A DNA stretch of 64,000 nucleotides from Stenotrophomonas maltophilia (GTDB taxonomy: Bacteria > Pseudomonadota > Gammaproteobacteria > Xanthomonadales > Xanthomonadaceae): the NCBI GenBank assembly GCA_009912235.1, contig WNDS01000001.1, forward strand, positions 62,001-126,000. Direction: 5' to 3'. Below the pieces are notes generated by a model, which was given only the letters and a program-made list of their open reading frames with translations, did not search any database and had not been told where the DNA came from. Position numbers and translations under genes: made by a program. Position 1 is the stretch's first letter, and every line of letters starts with the position of its first letter. Shown here piece by piece: positions 44,206 to 53,408 of the stretch.

Positions 44206-45348
44206 ATGACCCGCGCAACCGACCGTGCCCTGAGCCCGACCGAACTGAAAGCCTTCGGTGATGAGCTCGACGCGATCCGCGACCGTGTGCTCAGCGAGCG
44301 CGGTGCCGCCGACACCCGTTACATCCGCTGTGTGGCCGCCGCCGTGCGCTGGTCCGGCGTGCTGGGTCGCACCCTGCTGCTGCTGGGCGCGCTGTCGCCG
44401 CTGTTCTGGTCGCCGCTGCTGTGGCCGGCCTGCATCGTCGGCACGCTGCTGCTGGCGCTGTCCAAGATCCTGGAAAACATGGAGCTGGGCCACAACGTGA
44501 TGCACGGCCAGTACGACTGGACCGGCGACCCGAAGCTGGACGGCAGCAGCTACGAGTGGGACATCGTGGCCACCAGCGACAACTGGCGCAAGACGCACAA
44601 CTTCCGCCATCACACCTACACCAACGTGCGCGGCATGGACGATGACATCGGCTACGGCCTGCTGCGCATCTTCCCCGAACAGCGCTGGCGCCCCTTCTAC
44701 CTGCTGCAGCCGATCATCGCGCCGATCTTCGCGCTGCTGTTCCAGTGGGGCGTGGCGATCCAGGACCTGCGCATCGGCCGCTGGCTGCAGGGCCGCATCA
44801 CCGGCCGCGCGTTGTGGGCGCACACCCGCCCGGTGGCCAGCAAGATGGGCCGCCAGCTGTTCAAGGATTACGTGTTCTTCCCGCTGCTGGCCGGCCCGTT
44901 CTTCCTCACCGTGGTGCTGGGCAACATGGTGGCCAACGGCCTGCGCAACCTGTGGACCTACGTGATCATCTTCTGCGGGCATTTCACCGCTGAATCGGAG
45001 ACGTTTCCGAAGGACTGCCTGCGCAACGAAACGCGCGGCCACTGGTACCTGCGCCAGCTGCGTGGCTCGTCGAACATCCGCGGCGGTTTCGTGATGAACG
45101 TGCTCTCGGGCAACCTGAGCCACCAGATCGAACACCATTTCTACCCGGACCTGCCGGCCAACCGCTACGCCGCCATCGCGGTGCAGGTGAAGGACATCTG
45201 CCGCCGCTATGGCCAGCACTACAACACCGGTACGCTGCCGAGCCAGTTCGGCCAGGTGGTCTGGCGCATCCTGCGCCATGCGTTCCCGTCCAAGCCGCGG
45301 CGTACGCCGATGCCGGACGTGGTGCCGGCATCGGCCAACGCCGGCTGA
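44206..45348 (+). CDS. desB: Membrane acyl-CoA delta-9 fatty acid desaturase (DesB-like)
   Basis: 380 residues. The three histidine clusters of membrane di-iron desaturases are present: ELGHNVMHGQYDW (about residue 92), THNFRHHTYTNVRG (about 126) and SHQIEHHFYPDLP (about 307). Hydrophobic segments lie around residues 58-86 and 158-182 and again before the third cluster. It inserts a double bond into saturated acyl chains using the upstream reductase. A strong terminator follows at 45390. Confidence 0.92.
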   Translation: MTRATDRALSPTELKAFGDELDAIRDRVLSERGAADTRYIRCVAAAVRWSGVLGRTLLLLGALSPLFWSPLLWPACIVGTLLLALSKILENMELGHNVMHGQYDWTGDPKLDGSSYEWDIVATSDNWRKTHNFRHHTYTNVRGMDDDIGYGLLRIFPEQRWRPFYLLQPIIAPIFALLFQWGVAIQDLRIGRWLQGRITGRALWAHTRPVASKMGRQLFKDYVFFPLLAGPFFLTVVLGNMVANGLRNLWTYVIIFCGHFTAESETFPKDCLRNETRGHWYLRQLRGSSNIRGGFVMNVLSGNLSHQIEHHFYPDLPANRYAAIAVQVKDICRRYGQHYNTGTLPSQFGQVVWRILRHAFPSKPRRTPMPDVVPASANAG

Positions 45349-45389
45349 GAACGCCGGCTGAGCAGGCCATGCGCCTGCCGAGGTGATGC

Positions 45390-45420
45390 AAGCGGCCGCC
45401 GTTAGGCGGCCGCTTGTTTT
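45390..45420 (+). terminator. Rho-independent terminator after desCB
   Basis: Perfect 11-bp stem AAGCGGCCGCC / GGCGGCCGCTT with loop GTTA, followed by GTTTT. It also contains the likely stop codon of the convergent TPR gene and can serve that gene on the minus strand (AAAAC side weaker). Confidence 0.85.
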
Positions 45421-45757
45421 CGGACGGGCGTTCGGCCGCATCGTTGGCGGCGCGGTCCAGCCGGCGCAGGAACACCTGCATTTCCCGGCAGGCCTGCTGG
45501 TCGCCCTTGCTGCCGGCCACCTGCAAGCCACGCTGCCAGGCTGCGCGTGCAGCCAGCAGCTGGCCGGCGGCCAGCCACGCCTTGCCCAGCAGTTTCCATG
45601 CCGCCGAATACTGCGGGTCCAGCTGCACGCAGCGGCCCAGGTGGGTGGCGGCCACCACCGGGTTGCAGGCATCCAGCCAGGCCTTGCCCAGCCCGAAGCG
45701 CAGCAGGGCACTGTCCTTGCCGCTGTCCAGCAGGCGTTCCAGGGCGTCGATATTCAT
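45402..45757 (-). pseudogene. Small TPR-like protein, third gene of the sodA operon, probable frameshift at its end
   Basis: Begins MNIDALERLLDSGKDSALLR; then GLGKAWLDACNPVVAATHLG and LDPQYSAAWKLLGKAWLAAG show two tetratricopeptide-like repeats (residues 18-85). The open frame runs past the terminator far into the antisense of desB, which is implausible. One extra A in the AAAA run near 45419-45422 would end it neatly as ERPSEKQAAA, with TAA at 45402-45404. So a one-base loss is likely; the repaired protein is about 118 residues. Start overlaps the flavin reductase stop by 4 nt. Role probably protein-protein contact. Confidence 0.68.
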
Positions 45758-46331
45758 GGCACAAGCTCCATCAGGGGCTCCACCGGCCCGGCCTGGAAGC
45801 GGCCGCGATGGAACAGCAGGGGCGCGCCACCGTTCTCGGTGGCATCGATGATGCGCCCGGCCAGCAGCAGGTGATCGCCCACCGGCCATTGCGCGTGGCG
45901 CGTGCACTGCAGCTGCAGCAGCGCACCGGCGATGCGCGGCGGTGCGTTCGGATCGTCCTCCTGCTCCAGCGCCACGCCATCGAAGCGGTCACCCACCTTC
46001 GGGTCGGAAAAGCGCCGCGCCAGCGCATGCTGGTCGGCGGCCAGCACGCTGATGCAGAAGCGCGGCGCGCGCTGGAAGGTGCGCATGCTCTGCGCATGCA
46101 GGGCAAGGTTCCACAGCACCAGCGGTGGCTGCAGTGATACCGGCACGAATGAGTTGATGGTCAGGCCGACCGGACGGCCGTCACCGTCGCGTGCGCAGAC
46201 GATGGCCACGCCGGTGGGGAAGTGGCCCAGCATGCGCCGCAGCGCACGTGGGGGCAGTGCCACTGAAGGCAGCGGTTCGGGGGCAGGGAAGACCCCCGCC
46301 CACGGACCGGCATAGGCATCGCCGGCCGGCA

Positions 46332-46332
<1 letters not shown>
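45754..46332 (-). CDS. Flavin reductase-like FMN-binding protein
   Basis: 192 residues of the flavin reductase (HpaC/DIM6-NTAB) fold: LRRMLGHFPTGVAIVCARDG, GLTINSFVPVSLQPPLVLWN (flavin contact), RAPRFCISVLAADQHALAR, and the tail GAPLLFHRGRFQA. It reduces FMN/FAD with NAD(P)H for partner oxygenases or as general reductase. The ATG at 46332 overlaps the sodA stop by 1 nt (TGATG), so the two are co-translated under the SoxR-type promoter. Confidence 0.83.
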
Positions 46333-46973
<641 letters not shown>

Positions 46974-47020
46974 CGAAACCATCTCCGGGGGAAGACCGCG
47001 TGGGGTGGTCGGGGAGACTA

Positions 47021-47051
47021 GTTATCCGACCTCAACCATCATTGAGGTCAA
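47021..47051 (-). promoter_or_regulatory. SoxR box and promoter of the sodA operon
   Basis: ACCTCAA-N6-TTGAGGT, a perfect 20-bp SoxR-type dyad at 47029-47048. On the minus strand it lies between TTGACC (47046-47051, -35) and GATAAC (47021-47026, -10), with a 19-bp spacer, longer than normal. Overlong spacers with a central dyad are the hallmark of SoxR/MerR-family promoters, so sodA should be induced by redox-cycling agents through SoxR directly. Confidence 0.85.
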
Positions 47052-47104
47052 GCCCCCGGAGGCCTATCGATGTGGCGGGCGCTGCCGGACGTGGCAGCGC
47101 GGGG

Positions 47105-48619
47105 TCAGCTCAGCCAGCCCTGGCAGCCGCCTTCGGCGCGGGTGCCGCAGGCCTGCTGCATGCGCTGCTGCAGGCGGGCGAGTGTTTCGCTGCCGTGGTG
47201 CGCGTTGCTCCATGCCTGCAGCTTGCCGGCCAGGCGTTCGAAGCGCTGGCGCGTGCGCTGGTGGTACCCGGCCGGCTGCGCGCCCAGTTCGGCAATCAGC
47301 GCGTCGGTGGCCTGCTCGATGCCGGCGGCATCGTCCGGGGTCAGGCGGATCAGGCCTTCCACGTACAGCACGCCCCACTGCGCACGCGTGGCCGGACCCT
47401 GGGCGCCGGTGTAGGCCTGGCGTAGCCAGTCCACGGCGGCGGCGGTGTCACCACGCTTTTCAGCCAGTTCGGCCAGTTCGGGCATGTAGTAGTACGGCGC
47501 CGGGCTGCGCTTCAGCTCGGCGCGCAGCAGGGCCTCGGCGCCGGCATAATCACCAACCTCGCGCAGCGCCTGCACTGCGGTGCTGATGGTGGCCTGGCGC
47601 TCGTGGGCATCCTTGGCGGCAGCATCGGCCGCTGCGACGCGTGCATGCACGGTCTGCACCAGCACCGCTGGCAGGGCGGCACCGGGCTGTTGCTGCTGCG
47701 CCAGCGCCACTTCGGTCAGCACGCGGCCCAGCGCGTCGTCGGCGCGGTTGCCGCGCGCCGCATCGGCGCGCTCCAGCGCGGTCAGCAACTGCTGCCCCAG
47801 TGCGCCGCTGCTGGCCGGGCCACTGCTGGCCTGCTTCACCAGTGCCACGCCGGCATAGCCCAGCAGCTCGCGGTTGCGGCGCACTTCGTCCGGCTGTGCC
47901 AGCACCGCCTGCAGAAGCTCGCGGACCTCGGTAGGCGCCGCAGTGGCGGTCTTGCCGGTGGCCAGCGCCAGCAGTGCGAAACGGTGCTGCAGGGCGGCGT
48001 CCGGTGCTGCCTTGGCCAGCTGCTGCAGCACGCCGGTGGCATCGCGCTGGCCCGCCAGGCGGTTGGCATCGACCTCCCAGCCGTAATCGCCCAGCACCTG
48101 CCAGTCTTCGGCGTTCAGCGTGGCCGGGCTGGCCAGGGCGGTCTTCAGCGTTTCGGCCACGGCGCTGCGGCGGCCAGCGGCCACGGTCAGGGCCCGGGTC
48201 AGCTCGGCACTGTCGTTGCCACCGGCCACGCGGGTCAGTTCATTGCGCTGCGGGTCCAGCACGATCAGCGTCGGGTAGCCGCGCACGCCGAAGCGTTCGC
48301 CCCACGCCTGCGCACCTTCCTCGTCGCCATCGAGGTACACCGGCACGAATTTGCCGGTCAGCGCGATGAAGGCCGGGTCCTTGAACAGCCCTGCCTTGAG
48401 CTGGTTGCACGGCGGGCACCACACCGCACCCCAGTACAGCAGCACCGGCTTGCCGCTCTCGGCGGCTTCGGCGAAGGCATCATCGACATCGCCGTGGCGC
48501 CAGGCGATGGCCGTGTCCGCAGGGGGCGATGCCGGGGCCGTGGCGGCGGCCGGTGGGGGGGTCGGAGCGCAGGCGCTCAGTGAAAGGGCAAGCAGCAGCA
48601 CCGAGGCAGCAACGCGCAT
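47105..48619 (-). CDS. Thioredoxin-fold lipoprotein with long helical C-terminus
   Basis: 504 residues. Lipoprotein signal (LLLALSLSAC, lipobox Cys about 17). A thioredoxin domain at residues 35-150 has active site LYWGAVWCPPCNQLKAG and RGYPTLIVLDPQ (cis-Pro). The remaining 350 residues are alanine-rich helices resembling TPR repeats (YAGAEALLRAELKRSPAPYY, AAAVDWLRQAYTG). Exported and membrane anchored, so probably a periplasmic thiol-disulfide protein; partner unknown. It is a single gene upstream of the sodA promoter on the same strand, 57 nt away, so readthrough into sodA is possible. Confidence 0.83.
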   Translation of the reverse strand: MRVAASVLLLALSLSACAPTPPPAAATAPASPPADTAIAWRHGDVDDAFAEAAESGKPVLLYWGAVWCPPCNQLKAGLFKDPAFIALTGKFVPVYLDGDEEGAQAWGERFGVRGYPTLIVLDPQRNELTRVAGGNDSAELTRALTVAAGRRSAVAETLKTALASPATLNAEDWQVLGDYGWEVDANRLAGQRDATGVLQQLAKAAPDAALQHRFALLALATGKTATAAPTEVRELLQAVLAQPDEVRRNRELLGYAGVALVKQASSGPASSGALGQQLLTALERADAARGNRADDALGRVLTEVALAQQQQPGAALPAVLVQTVHARVAAADAAAKDAHERQATISTAVQALREVGDYAGAEALLRAELKRSPAPYYYMPELAELAEKRGDTAAAVDWLRQAYTGAQGPATRAQWGVLYVEGLIRLTPDDAAGIEQATDALIAELGAQPAGYHQRTRQRFERLAGKLQAWSNAHHGSETLARLQQRMQQACGTRAEGGCQGWLS

Positions 48620-48751
48620 TGGAGGTTCCCGGAAAAAGAAAGGGCCCGCAGGCCTGCGCTCATTTTAGGAAGCGATCAGCGGCCGCAGCGCAGCACGCTC
48701 ATGCGCATTGCTCATCACCCGCATACGCCATGGCATGAGCGCGGGCCGCGC

Positions 48752-49660
48752 TTACGCGACCGGTTCGATCTCGTCGGCCAGCACCTCGGCCAGCCAGTTC
48801 ATGAAGGCGCCCATCCGGCGTGGCAGGTGGCGGCGCTGCGCGTACAGCAGCGTCACCGGCATCGGCTCTGCCACGCAGTCCGGCAGCACTTCCATCAGGC
48901 TGCCGTCGGCCAGTGCATCGCGCACGCCCATCAGCGGCACCTGGATGATGCCCGCCCCGGCCAGTGCCGCGGCGTTGTAGCCCTCGGCACTGTTCACCGT
49001 CACCGCCCCGCGCATGGGCCAGCTGCGGTACTGCTGGCCATCGAAGTACTCGAAGCCGGGCGAGCGCTGGCCCAGCGTGCCCACGTAATGCACCAGCGCG
49101 TGCTGGTCCAGGTCGGCCAGCACGCGTGGCGTGCCGTGCGCGGCCAGATAGCCGGCGCTGGCCACGTTGAGGATGCGCATGCGCCCCAGCGGGCGCGCCA
49201 CCAGTGAACTGTCATCCAGCGTGCCGACCCGCAGCACGCAGTCGAAGCCTTCGCGCACCACGTCCACGCGGCGGTCGGTGGTGCTCAGTTCCAGTTCCAG
49301 CCCCGGGTGGCGGGCCAGGAATTCGGGCAGCCGCGGGAACACGGTATGCCGCGCCATGCCGCCGGGCATGTCCACCCGCAGGCGGCCGGTCAGTTCGCTG
49401 GTCTGGCGGCGGAACAGGCTCTGCAGTTCGTCCATGTCGTCCAGCAGGTCATGCGCACGCTGCTGCAGCAGCGCGCCATCGGCGGTCAGGTGCACGCGGC
49501 GGGTGGTCCGGTGCAGCAGCTGGGTACCCAGCTCGGCCTCCAGCCGCTGCACCACCTGCGATACGCTGGCCTTGGGCAGGCCCAGGCCGTCGGCCGCGCG
49601 GGTGAACGAGCCCAGTTCGCTGACCCGCAGGAAGGCACGCAGGGTATCGAGCCGATCCAT
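48752..49660 (-). CDS. LysR-family regulator divergent from an SDR gene
   Basis: 302 residues. HTH: LDTLRAFLRVSELGSFTRAA, GLPKASVSQVVQRLEAELGT, LLHRTTRRVHLTADGALLQQ. The CrgA/YafC-type effector domain starts near residue 88 (GRLRVDMPGGMARHTVFPRL). Divergent from the short-chain dehydrogenase at 49764, which it probably controls. The frame is intact. Confidence 0.9.
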   Translation of the reverse strand: MDRLDTLRAFLRVSELGSFTRAADGLGLPKASVSQVVQRLEAELGTQLLHRTTRRVHLTADGALLQQRAHDLLDDMDELQSLFRRQTSELTGRLRVDMPGGMARHTVFPRLPEFLARHPGLELELSTTDRRVDVVREGFDCVLRVGTLDDSSLVARPLGRMRILNVASAGYLAAHGTPRVLADLDQHALVHYVGTLGQRSPGFEYFDGQQYRSWPMRGAVTVNSAEGYNAAALAGAGIIQVPLMGVRDALADGSLMEVLPDCVAEPMPVTLLYAQRRHLPRRMGAFMNWLAEVLADEIEPVA

Positions 49661-49763
49661 TGATTGTATGCCTTGAATGAACAGTCATATCAGGATCGCG
49701 CGATTTATGCGGCCCGACAATCCCAATAGTCTGACCCCACTTTCCCACTCCTGGTGACCTGTC

Positions 49764-50528
49764 ATGACTGCTTCTTCTTCCCGCGTTGTCCTGATCACTG
49801 GCGGCAGCCGCGGCCTGGGCCGCAACGCCGCCCTCGCACTGGCTGCCGACGGTGCCGATATCGTGATCACCTACCGTTCCCAGGCCGATGCCGCGCAGCA
49901 GGTGGTGGCGCAGATCGAAGCGCTGGGGCGCCGCGCTGCCGCGCTGCCGCTGGACATGGCCGACAGCAGCGCCTTTGCGGCCTTCGCCACTGCGGTCAAG
50001 CAGCAGCTGCAGGCGTGGGGCGCTCCCGGCCTGCAGGGACTGCTGAACAATGCCGGCGAAGGCCTGTACGCCTCGATTGCCGAGACCACCCCGGCGCAGT
50101 TCGATTCCCTGGTGGCGGTGCACCTGAAGGGCCCGTACTTCCTGACCCAGGCACTGTTGCCGCTGATCATCGACGGCGGGCGCATCCTCAACGTGTCCAG
50201 CGGCCTGGCCCGGTTCTGCCATGTCGGCAGCTCGGCCTACGCGATGATGAAGGGCGGCATCGAAGTGTTCACCCGCTACCTGGCCAAGGAACTGGGGGCA
50301 CGTGGCATCAGCGCCAACACGCTGGCGCCGGGCGCGATCGAGACCGACTTCGGTGGTGGCCGCGTACGCGACGACGCGCAGACCAATGCGGTGGTGGCTT
50401 CGGTGACCGCGCTGGGCCGCGCCGGCCAGCCCGATGACATCGGCCCGGTGGCGGTGGCGCTGCTGTCGCCGGCGACCGGCTGGGTCAACGCGCAGCGCGT
50501 GGAAGCTTCCGGCGGCATGTACGTCTGA
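49764..50528 (+). CDS. Short-chain dehydrogenase/reductase
   Basis: 254 residues, classical SDR: VVLITGGSRGLGRNAALALA (NAD(P) site TGGxxGLG), LQGLLNNAGEGLYASI (NNAG), ILNVSSGLARFCHVGSSAYAMMKG (Ser, Tyr, Lys catalytic set), and NTLAPGAIETDFGGG. A C-terminal glycine-rich end (VEASGGMYV) is typical of FabG-like SDRs. Substrate unknown. Divergent from a LysR gene. Confidence 0.9.
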   Translation: MTASSSRVVLITGGSRGLGRNAALALAADGADIVITYRSQADAAQQVVAQIEALGRRAAALPLDMADSSAFAAFATAVKQQLQAWGAPGLQGLLNNAGEGLYASIAETTPAQFDSLVAVHLKGPYFLTQALLPLIIDGGRILNVSSGLARFCHVGSSAYAMMKGGIEVFTRYLAKELGARGISANTLAPGAIETDFGGGRVRDDAQTNAVVASVTALGRAGQPDDIGPVAVALLSPATGWVNAQRVEASGGMYV

Positions 50529-50545
50529 CCGCGCGCGGCGGCGTG

Positions 50546-50995
50546 TCAGGGGGCGGCGAGGCTCAGGGGCTGGTAGAGCAGTCCGTTGAACTCGCCCGCC
50601 TCGCCATCGATCACGAAGCCGTAGCGCTGGTAGGTCGGTACGGCATTCAAGGATGCGCGCACGCTCATCGCCGGTGCGCGCAGCTGCGGCAGCACCGCCT
50701 GGAACAATGCATGGCCGATGCCCTGGCCCTGGCAGGCGGGATCCACGAACAGCATCGCCAGGTGACGGCCTTCCTTCAACTCGATCACGCCGACGACGCG
50801 GCCTTCCTGTTCGGCGACCAGGATGTGGTTGTCACCCTGCAGCCGCTCGGCGAATGCGCCAGCGGTGGCCGCCTGCATGAACGTTGCCACGCCCTGTGCG
50901 CTGAGCGAGGGCGCCACGGCGTTGCTGAAGGCGGCCACGCAGATCGCGCTGATCGCGGTCACGTCGTCGGGGCGGGCAGGGCGGATGGGGGGCAT
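50546..50995 (-). CDS. GNAT-family N-acetyltransferase
   Basis: 149 residues from ATG 50995 (MPPIRPARPDDVTAISAICV). Acetyl-CoA-binding motif A: LAMLFVDPACQGQGIGHALF, with the Q/RxxGxG/A signature as QGQGIG. The end reads NAVPTYQRYGFVIDGEAGEF, the usual GNAT beta6-beta7 region. An in-frame extension to 51052 is not needed. Convergent with the SDR gene and divergent from the LLM gene. Confidence 0.86.
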   Translation of the reverse strand: MPPIRPARPDDVTAISAICVAAFSNAVAPSLSAQGVATFMQAATAGAFAERLQGDNHILVAEQEGRVVGVIELKEGRHLAMLFVDPACQGQGIGHALFQAVLPQLRAPAMSVRASLNAVPTYQRYGFVIDGEAGEFNGLLYQPLSLAAP

Positions 50996-51050
50996 GCAGT
51001 GTTCCTTCCATGATGACGTGCGTGTGCGTTGCACACGATAAGCTCGCTGC

Positions 51051-51965
51051 ATGAATCACTTCAATGCGGCCCATGCCCGGCTGTTTCCGCAACGCGGCCT
51101 GAGCCTCGGCTTGATGACGCCGGTCGCCGCGCATGGCCTTGCTGGCGTTGCAGAAGCGCAACGCATCGCGCGGTTGGCCGACGATCTCGGTTTCGCTGCG
51201 CTGTGGGCCCGCGATGTGCCGTTGATGGTGCCGCAGGGGCCCGATGCCACGGCAAGCGCGCTGGATGATCCTTTCCTCTGGCTGGCGCTGCTGGCCGGTG
51301 CCACCACGCGTATCGCGGTGGGCACCGCTGCCATCGTGTTGCCGTTGCGGCATCCGCTGCATGTGGTCAAGGCCGCGCTGAGCCTGGACCGGATCAGTGG
51401 CGGTCGCTTCGTGCTGGGCCTGGGCTCGGGTGATCGCCCGGAAGAATTCGCGGCGTTCGGTGAAGACCTGGAGGACCGGGCGGCAACGTTCCGCCAGCGC
51501 TGGTCGCTGCTGCGCGCGGCGTTGTCGCCGGACGCGGTCGAGCGGATGCACGTGGGCGAGGCAACCGGTGGCTTCGAGGTGCTGCCAGCACCGGCCGCGC
51601 GCATTCCGATGCTGGTGGTGGGTACCGCGCGGCAGAGCCTGCAGTGGATCACCCGCGAAGCGGAGGGCTGGGCCACCTATCACCGCGAAGAAGCGGCGCA
51701 GGAAGGTCGCATCGGGCTGTGGCAGCAGGCGCAGGGCGGGACTGCAGCAAAACCGTTCGTGCAGTCGATGCAGCTGGAGCTGCTGGAGGACCCGCAGGCG
51801 CCGGCCGACGCCCTGCCGCTGGGGCTGCGCGTGGGCCGCGTGGGCCTGCTGCACTACCTGCACCGCGTGCACGCGCAGGGCGTGGCGCACGTGCTGTTCA
51901 ACATCACCGGCCAGCGCCGCGATCCTGCGGCGGTCATCCACGTGCTGCCGGCGCTGGCCGGATGA
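51051..51965 (+). CDS. LLM-class flavin-dependent oxidoreductase
   Basis: 304 residues of the luciferase-like monooxygenase fold: RIARLADDLGFAALWARDVP, ATTRIAVGTAAIVLPLRHPL, SLDRISGGRFVLGLGSG and RIPMLVVGTARQSLQWITRE. These enzymes use reduced FMN or F420; an F420-independent FMN enzyme is more likely in this genus. It starts 55 nt from a divergent GNAT gene. Substrate unknown. Confidence 0.88.
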   Translation: MNHFNAAHARLFPQRGLSLGLMTPVAAHGLAGVAEAQRIARLADDLGFAALWARDVPLMVPQGPDATASALDDPFLWLALLAGATTRIAVGTAAIVLPLRHPLHVVKAALSLDRISGGRFVLGLGSGDRPEEFAAFGEDLEDRAATFRQRWSLLRAALSPDAVERMHVGEATGGFEVLPAPAARIPMLVVGTARQSLQWITREAEGWATYHREEAAQEGRIGLWQQAQGGTAAKPFVQSMQLELLEDPQAPADALPLGLRVGRVGLLHYLHRVHAQGVAHVLFNITGQRRDPAAVIHVLPALAG

Positions 51966-52032
51966 GGCCAGGCGGGCAGTCAGGGTGGCAGATGCGTATC
52001 ATTCGCGTTTGAACTCTTGCCCGGTACCTGCC

Positions 52033-52392
52033 ATGTCCCACGCCACGCCGACTTCAACCACGTCCACAGCGGCCGCACGCAGCACGGCGCTGGCCCCGAT
52101 GGGCCGCCTGTTCGCCATCGTCGCCTTCGCCGAGGCGGTGACCTGGGCCGGCCTGCTGGTCGGCATGTGGCTGAAGTACGGGCCGCAGACCACCGAAGCA
52201 GTGGTGTGGCTGTTCGGCCGTCTGCACGGCGTGGCCTTCATGGTCTACGTGGTGGTGGCGGTACTGGCCGCCGTGCGCCTGCGTTGGCCGTGGTGGGCGG
52301 CGGTGCTGGCTGCGGTGCCGCCGCTGGTCACCCTGCCGCTGGAATGGTGGTTCAAGCGCCGCGGTCTGCTGTCGGCGCGCCGCGCTGGCTGA
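52033..52392 (+). CDS. DUF3817 integral membrane protein
   Basis: 119 residues. After a 20-residue Thr/Ala-rich start come three membrane segments: FAIVAFAEAVTWAGLLVGMW, GRLHGVAFMVYVVVAVLAAV and WWAAVLAAVPPLVTLPLEWW. A basic end (FKRRGLLSARRAG) follows. Length and the MGRLFAIVAFAEA start fit DUF3817. Function unknown. It lies 67 nt after the LLM gene on the same strand. Confidence 0.8.
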   Translation: MSHATPTSTTSTAAARSTALAPMGRLFAIVAFAEAVTWAGLLVGMWLKYGPQTTEAVVWLFGRLHGVAFMVYVVVAVLAAVRLRWPWWAAVLAAVPPLVTLPLEWWFKRRGLLSARRAG

Positions 52393-52401
52393 GCGCGGCG
52401 T

Positions 52402-53316
52402 TCACGCCGGCAGCGCCGGATCGGCCACCGGGTCGCAATGTGCGGCCAGGGTGGCCACCAGCGCATCGAACACCACCCGCCAGCGCTGGCTGCTGCGCAG
52501 GTCTTCATGCAGGGTGATCCAGGTCTCCAGCGGCACCGACACCGTTTCGGCCAGCACCGGCTGCAGCGCCGGATCGCGCGCGGCCAGCGCGTTCTGGCAG
52601 AACCCGATACCGGCACCGGCGCGGATCAGCATCAGCTGCGCCACATCGCTGTCCACGCGCGTGCTGAAGGCATCGCGGTCCCACACCGGCAGCTGCTGGC
52701 GGGCGTGGCGCAGGAAAGGGGTGTCCTGGTCGAAGCCGATCAGGCGGTGCCCGGCCAGCGCCGCCACGCACTGCGGTGCCGGGTGGCGGGCGAGGTAATC
52801 GCGGTGTGCGAACAGGCCCGCGCTGATGCGGCCAACCCGCTTTGCAACCAGCTGGTCCTGCGCCGGCGTGGTCATGCGCACGGCGATATCGGCTTCGCGC
52901 CGCAGCAGGTTGTGCAGTTGGCTGCCCAGCACCAGTTCGATGCGCAGCCCGGGGTGCAGCGTCTGCAGCTGCGCGATCATCGCCGGCAGCACTTCCATGC
53001 CGATCACTTCGCTGGCGGCAATGCGCACCGTGCCGCGTGCGCCGTCGCCCTGGCTTTCGGCCGCACGGCGCAGTGCCGCGGCGTGGCTGCGCATGGCCTC
53101 GGCATGCGGGCGCAGCTCCTGCGCGGCATCGGTGGGCAGCAGCCCGCCCTGTGAACGGGTGAACAGTGCCAGGCCCAGCGCCTGTTCCAGGGCGCTGACA
53201 TGGCGCCCGACCGTCGGCTGGCTCAGGCCGAGCTGGCGCGCCGCCGCAGACAGGGAGCCGGCCTCCAGCACGGCCAGGAACGAGCGGTAGAGATCCCAGT
53301 GGGCCGGATTGTCCAT
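52402..53316 (-). CDS. LysR-family regulator divergent from an epimerase-like gene
   Basis: 304 residues. HTH: WDLYRSFLAVLEAGSLSAAA, LGLSQPTVGRHVSALEQALG, LFTRSQGGLLPTDAAQELRP. The effector domain from about residue 93 (GTVRIAASEVIGMEVLPAMI). Divergent from the epimerase-like gene at 53409, its probable target. Confidence 0.9.
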   Translation of the reverse strand: MDNPAHWDLYRSFLAVLEAGSLSAAARQLGLSQPTVGRHVSALEQALGLALFTRSQGGLLPTDAAQELRPHAEAMRSHAAALRRAAESQGDGARGTVRIAASEVIGMEVLPAMIAQLQTLHPGLRIELVLGSQLHNLLRREADIAVRMTTPAQDQLVAKRVGRISAGLFAHRDYLARHPAPQCVAALAGHRLIGFDQDTPFLRHARQQLPVWDRDAFSTRVDSDVAQLMLIRAGAGIGFCQNALAARDPALQPVLAETVSVPLETWITLHEDLRSSQRWRVVFDALVATLAAHCDPVADPALPA

Positions 53317-53408
53317 GCAGAAATGTAGGGATGATCCACGCTTTCAGTCAATTCCATGGGGGCTGGGCCCGCGCAACACTGGCCCTCCACACCACGAGGG
53401 CAGGGCAG

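Noticed and set aside
44026..45711. 561-codon minus-strand open frame across desB
   Set aside because: His/Gln-rich antisense of the desaturase, which carries three perfect histidine boxes.
44984..45757. Long version of the TPR protein reading through the terminator
   Set aside because: The extra 140 codons are antisense to desB and cross a strong terminator; a one-base restoration gives a clean stop inside that terminator.
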